Source: Natranaerovirga hydrolytica (GTDB lineage: Bacteria; Bacillota; Clostridia; Lachnospirales; DSM-24629). From it: a stretch of DNA of 64,000 bases. The position numbers were made by a program, and so were the translations under genes. Location: positions 262,352 to 326,351 of the forward strand of contig NZ_SMGQ01000013.1 in the NCBI RefSeq assembly GCF_004339095.1. The letters are read 5' to 3'. The notes under the pieces were generated by a model, which was not told where the DNA came from, did not search any database, and saw only the letters and a program-made list of their open reading frames with translations. Below, one piece after another: positions 57,071 through 64,000 of the stretch. The stretch's first letter is position 1, and every line of letters begins with the position of its first letter.

Positions 57071-57490
57071 ATGTATATATTAAGAACAGAGTCTAGTTTT
57101 GATAGTGCCCATTTTCTTTCAAATTATGAGGGGAAATGTAAAAACATACACGGACATAGATGGCGGGTAGAAGTAGAAGTACAATCAGAAAAACTGATTG
57201 AGCGTGGTGTGAAAAAAGGTATGGTAGTAGATTTTTCAGACTTTAAAAAAGATCTAAAACAATTAGTGGATGCCTTAGACCATAAGTTGATTATTGAAAA
57301 AGAAACGTTGAAAAACAGAACTTTAGAGTGTTTATTAGAAGAAGGATTTGAAGTGATACAAGTTGATTTTAGACCTACAGCAGAAAATTTTTCAGCATAT
57401 TTTTATAACGTATTAGAAGAACAAGGGTATACTGTTAAACGTGCTACAGTATATGAAACGCCTAATAATAGTGCAACTTATGAACGATAG
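57071..57490 (+). CDS. queD: 6-Carboxy-tetrahydropterin synthase
   Basis: The 139-residue protein has the PTPS fold with the zinc histidines in SFDSAHFLS and NIHGHRWRVEVEV, catalytic Cys in GKCKNIHGH, and VVDFSDFKKDLK, DALDHKLI, PTAENFSAY and ATVYETPNNSATY. It makes 6-carboxytetrahydropterin for 7-deazaguanine synthesis. The ATG at 57071 has AAGAAAGG at the right distance; an in-frame TTG at 57062 is too close. It lies in an operon with queE and queC under the preQ1 riboswitch. Confidence 0.95.
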   Translation: MYILRTESSFDSAHFLSNYEGKCKNIHGHRWRVEVEVQSEKLIERGVKKGMVVDFSDFKKDLKQLVDALDHKLIIEKETLKNRTLECLLEEGFEVIQVDFRPTAENFSAYFYNVLEEQGYTVKRATVYETPNNSATYER

Positions 57491-57507
57491 AAAGGCAAGG
57501 TGTAGAC

Positions 57508-58176
57508 TTGAGTTACAAAGTAGTAGAAAAATTTATTAGCATTAATGGAGAAGGACAAAGAGCGGGGCAACTTGCTGTTTTTATACGGTTTGCAGGGTGT
57601 AATTTAAACTGTAGTTATTGTGATACATTATGGGCAAATGAAAAAAATGTAGACTATGAAGTAATGACTTTAGAAGATATTTATACTTATATTGAAAGCA
57701 CAGGTGTAAAAAACATAACCATTACAGGTGGTGAACCTTTATTACAAGACAATATATTTGACTTAATCAAAGTGTTGACAGCAGAAAATGAGTTAAGATT
57801 AGAAATAGAGACTAATGGAAGTGTTTCTATAAAAAAATATTATGAAAAATTGAATCATCCCCCATCGTTTACAATGGATTATAAATTAGAATCGAGTCAA
57901 ATGGAAGATAAAATGAATATAGATAATTTTAATGTTCTGACTCAAAAAGATACTGTTAAGTTTGTAGTCGGTGATATGAAGGATTTAATAAAAGTTAAAG
58001 AGGTCATAGATGAATACAACTTAACAGAAAAAACCAATGTCTACCTCAGTCCTATTTATGGAAAAATAAACTATCAAGATATGGTAGACTTTATGATAGA
58101 AAATAAATTAAATGATGTTTCCTTACAATTGCAACTTCACAAGATTATATGGGATCCTAATCAAAAAGGGGTTTAA
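57508..58176 (+). CDS. queE: 7-Carboxy-7-deazaguanine synthase
   Basis: The 222-residue radical SAM enzyme has CxxxCxxC in [13 protein letters not shown] (about 31-38), the leading [19 protein letters not shown], and the glycine-rich [10 protein letters not shown]. It rearranges 6-carboxytetrahydropterin to 7-carboxy-7-deazaguanine. Start is TTG behind AAGGTG. It sits between queD and queC. Confidence 0.95.
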   Translation: MSYKVVEKFISINGEGQRAGQLAVFIRFAGCNLNCSYCDTLWANEKNVDYEVMTLEDIYTYIESTGVKNITITGGEPLLQDNIFDLIKVLTAENELRLEIETNGSVSIKKYYEKLNHPPSFTMDYKLESSQMEDKMNIDNFNVLTQKDTVKFVVGDMKDLIKVKEVIDEYNLTEKTNVYLSPIYGKINYQDMVDFMIENKLNDVSLQLQLHKIIWDPNQKGV

Positions 58177-58192
58177 GAAAGGTGGTAAAAGT

Positions 58193-58846
58193 ATGAATAA
58201 AAAAAAAGCAGTGGTTGTATTTAGTGGTGGACAAGACAGTACCACCTGTTTGTTTTGGGCAAAAGAAAAATTTGATGAAGTCATAGCCGTTACATTTGAC
58301 TACAATCAAAAACATAGTTTAGAAATTGAATGTGCAAAAGAAATTTGTGAAAAGTATGGGATAGAACAGCATATTTTGGACTTAAGCTTGTTAAATCAAT
58401 TGGCTCCAAATGCATTAACGAGAGATGAGATAAAAGTGGATGAAAATGCGCCAACAGAGGGGACACCTAATACATTTGTGGATGGACGTAACATGATATT
58501 CTTAACCTACGCCGCTGTTATAGCCAAGCAAAAAGGCATTAATAATATTGTAACAGGGGTTTCTCAAAGTGATTTTAGCGGTTACCCAGATTGTCGAGAT
58601 GTATTTATTAAATCACTAAATGTAACCCTTAATTTGGCAATGGGCTATGAATTTGATATTCACACCCCTTTAATGTGGATTGACAAAGCTCAAACCTGGC
58701 ATCTTGCTTATGACTTAGGCGTATTAGATATTATAGAAGCAGAAACATTAACTTGTTATAACGGCATTAAAGGGGAAGGTTGTAAAGCTTGCCCAGCATG
58801 TGAATTAAGAAACAAAGGGTATGAAACCTTCAAAAAAAGCTTATAA
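58193..58846 (+). CDS. queC: 7-Cyano-7-deazaguanine synthase
   Basis: The 217-residue enzyme has the PP-loop [12 protein letters not shown] (about 8-19), [25 protein letters not shown] and the C-terminal zinc cysteines [19 protein letters not shown]. It converts the carboxyl of CDG to the nitrile of preQ0 with ATP and ammonia. It is the last gene of the preQ1-controlled operon; queF, queG and queH are not in this window. AGAAAGGTGG places the start at 58193; the frame is open from 58112. Confidence 0.95.
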   Translation: MNKKKAVVVFSGGQDSTTCLFWAKEKFDEVIAVTFDYNQKHSLEIECAKEICEKYGIEQHILDLSLLNQLAPNALTRDEIKVDENAPTEGTPNTFVDGRNMIFLTYAAVIAKQKGINNIVTGVSQSDFSGYPDCRDVFIKSLNVTLNLAMGYEFDIHTPLMWIDKAQTWHLAYDLGVLDIIEAETLTCYNGIKGEGCKACPACELRNKGYETFKKSL

Positions 58847-58862
58847 TTTATTTATAAAAAGG

Positions 58863-58929
58863 TTGACGAATGTTATATAAAAAGATAGAATAGTTAAAGC
58901 ATTAATCATTAATGCTTTAACTATTTTTT
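58863..58929 (+). promoter_or_regulatory. marR-MATE promoter with an overlapping palindrome
   Basis: TTGACG (58863-58868), 17 bases, TAGAAT (58886-58891). An exact inverted repeat with 18-base arms (58889-58906, 58908-58925) around one base starts inside the -10 and ends in a T run. It can be a MarR operator, a terminator for the que operon, or both. Confidence 0.65.
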
Positions 58930-58943
58930 GTGGAGGTATCTTA

Positions 58944-59399
58944 TTGAAAGAGCAAAAATGCAATGTTCGTATTGGCTATTTATTAAACAAAGCAGCACGA
59001 ATGATGAAGTATCACTTAGAAGGTAAGTTAAAAGAGATTGGTTTAACGGTACAACAATATGCGGTTATTCGGGATATAAATGCTTATGAAAGTTGTGATA
59101 ACAAAGAAGATTACTTAACACCTGCTATGATTGCTAAAAGATTGGACTTTAACCGACCCACAATAACAGGAATCTTAGAGCGTTTAGAAAGTAGCGGATG
59201 GATAAGTAGGGCAATTAATCCAACAGATAGAAGGTCCCAGTTTGTGACCATTACAGATAAAGCAAAAGAGAAAATACCAGAATTAGAACAGTGTAGTAAA
59301 GAAACCATTAGTGATGCGTTGAAGGGATTAAATGAAGATGAAGTCAATAATTTGGTTCGATATTTGCATATTATTATTGATAACATTGATGGTTTTTAA
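58944..59399 (+). CDS. MarR family transcriptional regulator
   Basis: The 151-residue protein has a winged helix: LTVQQYAVIRDINAYES, LTPAMIAKRLDFNRPTITGILERLESSGWIS (about 53-83) and the wing NPTDRRSQFVTITDKA. Start is TTG behind GGAGG. The palindrome over its promoter suggests autorepression, and the MATE exporter follows 31 bases later, so it probably senses an exported compound. Confidence 0.93.
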   Translation: MKEQKCNVRIGYLLNKAARMMKYHLEGKLKEIGLTVQQYAVIRDINAYESCDNKEDYLTPAMIAKRLDFNRPTITGILERLESSGWISRAINPTDRRSQFVTITDKAKEKIPELEQCSKETISDALKGLNEDEVNNLVRYLHIIIDNIDGF

Positions 59400-59430
59400 A
59401 CAAAAGCAAATGTAATGATTGGAGGACAAA

Positions 59431-60804
59431 ATGGCGACACCTATAAATAATAGACAGAATGAAAGATTAGGACAAGAAAAAATTAGCAAATTATTATTAA
59501 GTTTATCTTTACCCTCTATTTTTGCAATGATTGTTAATGCCTTATACAATGTTGTGGATACCATATTTATTGGACAAGGTGTAGGTGACTTAGGCATTGC
59601 AGGACTGGCCATTGCATTTCCTATTCAGATGCTGATAATGGGATTTGGACAGTTAATTGGAATAGGATCGGCTTCGGCAATATCAAGGAATTTAGGAGCA
59701 GGTAATCAAGATAAAGCGGAAAGAGTTTTAGGCAATTCCTTTTCAAGTTTATTCTTTTTAAGTGGCATATTTGCAGTAATTGGTTTGTTATTTACAGACT
59801 TTATTTTAATTGTGTTTGGTGCAACCGATACTATTTTACCTTATGCAAGAGATTATGTAAGAATTATCTTTTTAGGCAGCGTTTTCTTTTCTTTTGCAGT
59901 GAATCTTAATAATATCATTAGAGCAGAAGGTAAAGCTAAAATAGCAATGTTCTCTATGTTAATTGGTGCTGGGTTAAATATCATTTTAGATCCAATTTTT
60001 ATCTTTGTGTTAGACTTAGGTATTAAAGGTGCTGCTTTAGCCACTATTGTATCACAGTTTATGTCTTTTTTATTTATACTTTACTTTATTTATAGTGGAA
60101 GAAGTGAAGTGAAATTAAGATTAAAATATTTAAAACCAGATTTTAAAATTACAGGAGAAGTTGTGTCCGTTGGATTTTCTGCTTTTGCTAAACAGTCTAC
60201 CAATAGCTTTTTCTCAGTAATTGTTAATAACACCTTAAGAATTTTTGGTGGTGACATAGCCATTACAATCTTTGGTATTATTAATCGAGTACTCATGTTT
60301 TTAATCATGCCAATGGTGGGTATTGTCCATGGTATGCAACCCATAGTAGGCTATAACTATGGCGCTAAAAATATGAATCGAGTCAAAGAAACCATAAAAT
60401 TAACCATAATCATTGCTACAGGTTTTTCAATAGTAGGTTGGATTAATGGGATGCTATTTGGTAATTTTATTATAAGAGCCTTTACAGATAACCCTTATAT
60501 AATCAGTGAAGGAACAAAAGTCTTTAGAATTGTTATCGCCTTATTACCTTTAGTAGGGGTTCAGTTTGTAGCCGCTACATTATTTCAAGCCCTAGGCAAG
60601 GCATTACCCGCTTTAATCTTATCTATGCTAAGACAATTTATTATATTAGCACCACTGGTATTAGTATTACCAAGGTTGTTTGGACTAGAAACTTTAGGGG
60701 TTTGGTTAGCATTTCCTTTATCAGATTTAATCGCTGCAACCATAACCATTATTGTTTTAAAAGTGCAATTAAGTAAAATTTATAATTATGTCAATACACA
60801 GTAA
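59431..60804 (+). CDS. MATE family efflux transporter
   Basis: The 457-residue protein has 12 helices and MATE hallmarks: SLSLPSIFAMIVNALYNVVD, FIGQGVGDLGIAGLAIAFPI, GIGSASAISRNLGAGN and PIVGYNYGAKN in the second half. It should export cationic compounds using Na+ or H+. GGAGG fixes the ATG at 59431. Likely under control of the MarR gene before it. Confidence 0.95.
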   Translation: MATPINNRQNERLGQEKISKLLLSLSLPSIFAMIVNALYNVVDTIFIGQGVGDLGIAGLAIAFPIQMLIMGFGQLIGIGSASAISRNLGAGNQDKAERVLGNSFSSLFFLSGIFAVIGLLFTDFILIVFGATDTILPYARDYVRIIFLGSVFFSFAVNLNNIIRAEGKAKIAMFSMLIGAGLNIILDPIFIFVLDLGIKGAALATIVSQFMSFLFILYFIYSGRSEVKLRLKYLKPDFKITGEVVSVGFSAFAKQSTNSFFSVIVNNTLRIFGGDIAITIFGIINRVLMFLIMPMVGIVHGMQPIVGYNYGAKNMNRVKETIKLTIIIATGFSIVGWINGMLFGNFIIRAFTDNPYIISEGTKVFRIVIALLPLVGVQFVAATLFQALGKALPALILSMLRQFIILAPLVLVLPRLFGLETLGVWLAFPLSDLIAATITIIVLKVQLSKIYNYVNTQ

Positions 60805-60835
60805 AAAAAGTAGCTCTTAAAAAAGCTACTTTTTT
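60804..60835 (+). terminator. Terminator after the MATE gene
   Basis: AAAAAAGTAGCT pairs with AGCTACTTTTTT (60824-60835). Confidence 0.9.
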
Positions 60836-60957
60836 ACCCTTAAAAATAATGCTCACTTATAAAATTTTTCTTAAAACAATACATATCTTTTACTTAGAAT
60901 ATAAAATAGAGGCAGAGATATAATGTTTTTTTTGAATTATTTCTTTTGGTATGGTGA

Positions 60958-61746
60958 CTATAGAGTGATGTCTTTATACAACGCTTTATCTAATGGTTCG
61001 TTGTCAGAAAATAAGTCTGGGTTAATGGCTAGCATCTTTGTAATCAAAGCAGTTAATCTTTCAGTATCACATACTCGAACCGTTGCATCACCGAATCTTC
61101 CAAAATACATGGCTTTATGCTTTAAACAGATTTCATTAACTTTCCAAAAATGTAAAGACCAAGATTTGCCACAATGTCTTCTGGAAGGGACTGATATCTT
61201 ATGTCCATCTCTAAGGTGAGTATATAGTTGCTCGTGATCATCTGTAAGGCGTCCTGGAATATCTACCCACTCTTCAATACCATGAATAAAAGTATTTCTA
61301 ATTAAATCTACCCCTACAAGCATAATGGTCCCTTTTCGATCTAAAAGTTTGCCATAAGCTGAACCTCTTGCACAAGGGGTATCAAATTTTTCGTCTCCAC
61401 TAACAAATTTTTTTGCGTCTGCGCCTAATGCGGCAACAGAATGAGTAGGGTGTAATGAACGGATCACATTAGGACGCTTTCTGAAAATTTCTGGTAAAAT
61501 ACCAATGCAAGAAGGAGAGTCATCTACATAGTAATGAGGGTTATCTGAATTAATATAAGACCAAGTATGTGTAGGTAACGCAAGTAAGCCATCTTTCATA
61601 TAGTCAGACAAAGCGTCTAAAACAGTATCTGCCCGCCCATCTACTTCTCCAATGCTTTTCATAGAGGAATGGATTAACACGGTTCCTTTTTTATCAATAG
61701 TCATGTCTTTTAAATCTCTTATCAAACTTTCTTTTGTGTGCATCAT
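60958..61746 (-). CDS. AAC(3)-like aminoglycoside N-acetyltransferase family protein
   Basis: The 262-residue protein matches the Antibiotic_NAT family (AAC(3), YokD, FrbF): VLIHSSMKSIGEVDGRADTV, LLALPTHTWSYIN, RSLHPTHSVAALG, with the conserved catalytic-region His, and GTIMLVGVDLIRNTFIHGIE. It transfers acetyl from acetyl-CoA to an amine. Many chromosomal members do not give clinical resistance, so the true substrate is uncertain. It is divergent from the DUF1874 gene. Confidence 0.9.
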   Translation of the reverse strand: MMHTKESLIRDLKDMTIDKKGTVLIHSSMKSIGEVDGRADTVLDALSDYMKDGLLALPTHTWSYINSDNPHYYVDDSPSCIGILPEIFRKRPNVIRSLHPTHSVAALGADAKKFVSGDEKFDTPCARGSAYGKLLDRKGTIMLVGVDLIRNTFIHGIEEWVDIPGRLTDDHEQLYTHLRDGHKISVPSRRHCGKSWSLHFWKVNEICLKHKAMYFGRFGDATVRVCDTERLTALITKMLAINPDLFSDNEPLDKALYKDITL

Positions 61747-61917
61747 ATAACTCCTTGTGTAATAATTTTGTCCATAGATAATATAACATAATTATAAACT
61801 AAAAAGAAGGTAGATTGGAGTATATTATATAGAGTTGAATTAATGGTAGGCATTTGATAAGATATAACTAAAAGATTATACAGATACAATTCATTTGTAT
61901 ATAAGGAGGAATGACCT

Positions 61918-62250
61918 ATAAATAAAAAACTACCAGTAGCATTATTTAATGGCACGGTGGCCACAACCAATGGTCTATATTCCATTGAGGATATAGATGT
62001 AGAAACAGCAAAGCAACATATACAGGAAAATGGTTTTATATCAGCTGTTGGACATGAGGCAACAGCTGATATACTATCTGAAATATTAGAAGTTCATATT
62101 CCTATGAACAGAATACAATTTCATCAAGAAGTTGGACAGATTGCTATTGTATTTAAGTTGAATACAAGACCTGATGAAGGTTCAATACTTAATAAAGAAG
62201 AAGTTATGAAAATAGGGTACGGGTTAAAGATTATGAAAAGATTAAGTTGA
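61918..62250 (+). CDS. DUF1874 ring nuclease (AcrIII-1/Crn2-like, STIV B116 family)
   Basis: Read from an ATA codon at 61918, the protein has 110 residues and begins MNKKLPVALFNGTVATTNGL. It matches DUF1874: SAVGHEATADILSEIL, PMNRIQ and LNTRPDEGSILNKEEV. The residues that act on cyclic tetra-adenylate in viral AcrIII-1 (H47, R66, R85, E88 in SIRV1 gp29, from memory) align with H46, R65, R84 and E87. Such enzymes destroy the cA4 messenger of type III CRISPR defence. The strong AAGGAGGA (61903-61910) is ideally spaced to ATA; the first standard in-frame start (GTG 61957) would remove the first beta-strand. No CRISPR genes are in the window. Confidence 0.82.
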   Translation: MNKKLPVALFNGTVATTNGLYSIEDIDVETAKQHIQENGFISAVGHEATADILSEILEVHIPMNRIQFHQEVGQIAIVFKLNTRPDEGSILNKEEVMKIGYGLKIMKRLS

Positions 62251-62296
62251 AAAAAGTTAAAGTTACTTGAAGATTAAAGTGACTTTAACTTTTTTT
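62250..62296 (+). terminator. Terminator after the DUF1874 gene
   Basis: AAAAAGTTAAAGT pairs with ACTTTAACTTTTT across about 18 bases, then more Ts. Confidence 0.88.
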
Positions 62297-62389
62297 AATC
62301 TTAGGATAAATATAAGAGTGTATCAAAAGGTTGTATATAGAATATAATATATATATAAACAATAAGTGACAATATCTTAAAGGAGTGTA

Positions 62390-62439
62390 TTGACAATACA
62401 TAGATGATCATCTATAATTCTACATAGACAGTCATCTAT
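62390..62439 (+). promoter_or_regulatory. ars promoter with two ArsR-type operators
   Basis: TTGACA (62390-62395), 17 bases, TATAAT (62413-62418). The perfect palindrome ATAGATGATCATCTAT (62400-62415) fills the spacer and runs into the -10. A second near-copy, ATAGACAGTCATCTAT, lies at 62424-62439. ArsR bound here would block polymerase until arsenite releases it. Confidence 0.8.
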
Positions 62440-62453
62440 ATAAGAGGTGTGAT

Positions 62454-62771
62454 ATGGAAAAAAATTATGAAGCTTATGCTAAAATTTTTAAAGTATTATC
62501 TGACCCTAAAAGATTAAAAATAGTAGATATACTTTCTTGTGGAGAAAGATGTGCTTGCGATATTTTAGAAGAATTTGACTTTACTCAACCCACTTTATCT
62601 CATCATATGAAAGTTTTAATGGAATATGGGTTAGTAAAATCTAGGAAAGATGGTTTATGGTGCTATTACTCATTAGATGTAACCAATGGTAATCAAATGG
62701 TTTTGTTTTTAATGGGTGTCATAACCCAGACAGATGATTGTGTCTGTAAAAACAATTGTAATTGCAAATAA
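62454..62771 (+). CDS. arsR: ArsR family arsenic-responsive repressor
   Basis: The 105-residue winged-helix protein has LSDPKRLKIVDILSCGERCACDILEEF (split), with ERCACD (about residues 27-32) resembling the ELCVCDL As(III) site. The recognition helix reads TQPTLSHHMKVL and the wing KSRKDGLWCYYSL. Extra cysteines end the protein (CVCKNNCNCK), which may add a metal site. It represses the ars operon, of which it is the first gene. Confidence 0.94.
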   Translation: MEKNYEAYAKIFKVLSDPKRLKIVDILSCGERCACDILEEFDFTQPTLSHHMKVLMEYGLVKSRKDGLWCYYSLDVTNGNQMVLFLMGVITQTDDCVCKNNCNCK

Positions 62772-62792
62772 AATTTAAAGGAGTGTTATTGT

Positions 62793-63200
62793 ATGAAGAA
62801 AATGATTATTTTTGATCCAGCAATGTGTTGTTCAACAGGAGTATGTGGTCCTTCCGTAGATCCAGAGTTAATAAGAATGAGTACAGTGATTAATAATTTA
62901 GAAAAAAAAGGTATAACCGTTGAAAGACATGGTCTTAGTACCAATCCGGAGATATTTATAAAAAACAAACAAATTAATGAGTTGATTAACAAAGAAGGTG
63001 TAGAAATATTGCCTGTAACCCTAGTAGATGATGAAGTAATTAAAACAAAAGGTTATTTAAGTAATGAAGAGATGGCTAAGATTTTAGATGTTCCATCAGA
63101 GTCATTACAAAGTAAACCTGAGGACGATGGCTCACCTTGTTGTAGTGAAGACAATACAACAAGTGATAGTGGATGTTGTGGCGAAGACGGTTGTTGTTAA
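62793..63200 (+). CDS. arsD: ArsD arsenic metallochaperone
   Basis: The 135-residue protein begins with the ArsD site FDPAMCCSTGVCGPSVDPEL (Cys12, Cys13, Cys18) and the family body LSTNPEIFIKNKQINELI and LPVTLVDDEVIKTKGYLS. The tail has three vicinal cysteine pairs (PCCSE, SGCCGE, DGCC). ArsD binds arsenite and hands it to ArsA, encoded next. Confidence 0.95.
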   Translation: MKKMIIFDPAMCCSTGVCGPSVDPELIRMSTVINNLEKKGITVERHGLSTNPEIFIKNKQINELINKEGVEILPVTLVDDEVIKTKGYLSNEEMAKILDVPSESLQSKPEDDGSPCCSEDNTTSDSGCCGEDGCC

Positions 63201-63215
63201 GAAAGAGGTGTTTAT

Positions 63216-64000
63216 TTGGAAAATCAATTTAATTCTAAAGGGATTCATTTAACAAAATACTTGTTTTTTACAGGTAAAGGTGGCGTAGGCAAAACATCAA
63301 CAGCTTGTGCCACAGCAGTTAATTTAGCTGATGAAGGTAAAAAGATTATGTTAGTGAGTACAGATCCTGCATCTAATTTACAAGATGTGTTTGAGACTGA
63401 ATTAAATAATAAAGGCATACCAATAAAAGAAGTACCAAACTTAGTCGTTGCTAATTTTAACCCTGAAGATGCGGCAAAAGAATATAAGGAAAGTGTCATT
63501 GCACCTTATAGGGGCAAATTACCAGATAGCGTGCTTCAAAATATGGAAGAACAACTATCAGGTTCTTGTACAGTAGAAATAGCGGCTTTTAATGAGTTTT
63601 CAAATTTTATTACAGATGAAAAAGTACAAAAAGAATTCGATCATATTATATTTGATACGGCACCAACAGGTCATACATTAAGAATGTTACAATTGCCTTC
63701 TGCTTGGACTAATTTTATTAGTGATAGTACACATGGTGCTTCTTGCTTAGGTCAATTAGCTGGTTTAGAAGATAAGAAAGAGATTTATAAAAAAGCAGTA
63801 GAAACATTGGCTGATGGAGAGCAAACCACATTAATTCTTGTTTCAAGACCAGAAAATTCTCCATTAAAAGAAGCGGCAAGAGCTTCAAAAGAACTTTATG
63901 AAATTGGTGTAAAAAACCAACTGTTGGTTATTAATGGTGTTTTAAAAACCCATGACGACCAGTTGTCTGAGAATCTTTATAAAAAACAACAAGATGCCAT
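63216..64000 (+). CDS. arsA: ArsA arsenite-transporting ATPase, 3' end cut by window
   Basis: The visible 261 residues start at a TTG behind GAAAGAGGTG and show the first P-loop FFTGKGGVGKTSTACA, DPASNLQD, the signature FDTAPTGHTLRMLQLP and metal-site cysteines in SGSCTVEIAAFNEF and GASCLGQLAGLE. ArsA energises arsenite export with a membrane partner, presumably encoded beyond the window. Whether it is the double-domain form cannot be seen. Confidence 0.95.
   Translation, partial: MENQFNSKGIHLTKYLFFTGKGGVGKTSTACATAVNLADEGKKIMLVSTDPASNLQDVFETELNNKGIPIKEVPNLVVANFNPEDAAKEYKESVIAPYRGKLPDSVLQNMEEQLSGSCTVEIAAFNEFSNFITDEKVQKEFDHIIFDTAPTGHTLRMLQLPSAWTNFISDSTHGASCLGQLAGLEDKKEIYKKAVETLADGEQTTLILVSRPENSPLKEAARASKELYEIGVKNQLLVINGVLKTHDDQLSENLYKKQQDA

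Noticed and set aside
60923-61219. Plus-strand 98-codon reading frame
   Set aside because: It lies antisense within the AAC(3) gene, has no ribosome site and no recognisable domain.
58941-64000. Integrated mobile island (MATE, AAC(3), ring nuclease, ars)
   Set aside because: The gene types are accessory, but there is no integrase, transposase, tRNA attachment site or flanking repeat, and composition looks like the rest of the window.

Overview
The window is AT-rich and its genes read like an anaerobic, low-GC Gram-positive bacterium of the Clostridia. Evidence for this is a Rex-controlled AdhE, ATP-dependent 2-hydroxyacyl-CoA dehydratase activases, many TTG/GTG starts behind strong Shine-Dalgarno sequences, Rho-independent terminators after most units, Fur-type iron boxes, and a PL9 pectate lyase. 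A pectin-using member of the Lachnospirales would fit, but the species cannot be fixed from the sequence. No rRNA, tRNA, transposase, integrase or CRISPR array was found.

Layout: 0.4-6.3 kb is an RND efflux operon (TolC-like, adaptor, pump). 6.6-9.3 kb is adhE with two Rex-like operators. 9.5-19.9 kb holds two chemoreceptors, a Na+/solute symporter, an AI-2E family transporter and a full phosphorelay (hybrid kinase, response regulator, Hpt). 20.5-24.8 kb is a giant activase/dehydratase fusion. 24.9-36.9 kb is mostly small housekeeping or stress units: amino-acid permease, VanZ, LemA/TPM, DUF2975 with an XRE regulator, phospholipase D, cupin, DsrE, YjbQ, pectate lyase, HD and PPC proteins. 37.0-39.8 kb has two recombined paralogous membrane-anchored proteins and the remnant of a third. 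40.2-45.9 kb has an amidinotransferase-fold hydrolase, TcdA, pirin, a TetR regulator and citrate synthase.

The most interesting part is 46-59 kb. Fur boxes precede a flavodoxin, an AraC regulator and a seven-gene operon: flavodoxin, NifH-like, IsdE-like heme-binding lipoprotein, permease, ATPase, NifD-like, NifK-like. The component-1 pair keeps 3+1 cysteines, as in tetrapyrrole-reducing nitrogenase relatives. I infer an iron-starvation system that imports heme and acts on it, or on another tetrapyrrole, reductively. Directly downstream, a preQ1-I riboswitch with a readable terminator/antiterminator switch governs an operon of a dehydratase/double-cubane-like reductase, its ATP-dependent activase, and queD-queE-queC. 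This suggests a new reductive step in queuosine synthesis.

The last 5 kb carries MarR-MATE, an AAC(3) acetyltransferase, a DUF1874 ring nuclease (AcrIII-1/Crn2 type, apparently with an AUA start), and an ars operon (arsR, arsD, arsA cut by the window end). A dispersed two-hairpin RNA-like repeat occurs five times, at 20.3, 44.2-44.5 and 54.8-55.0 kb.
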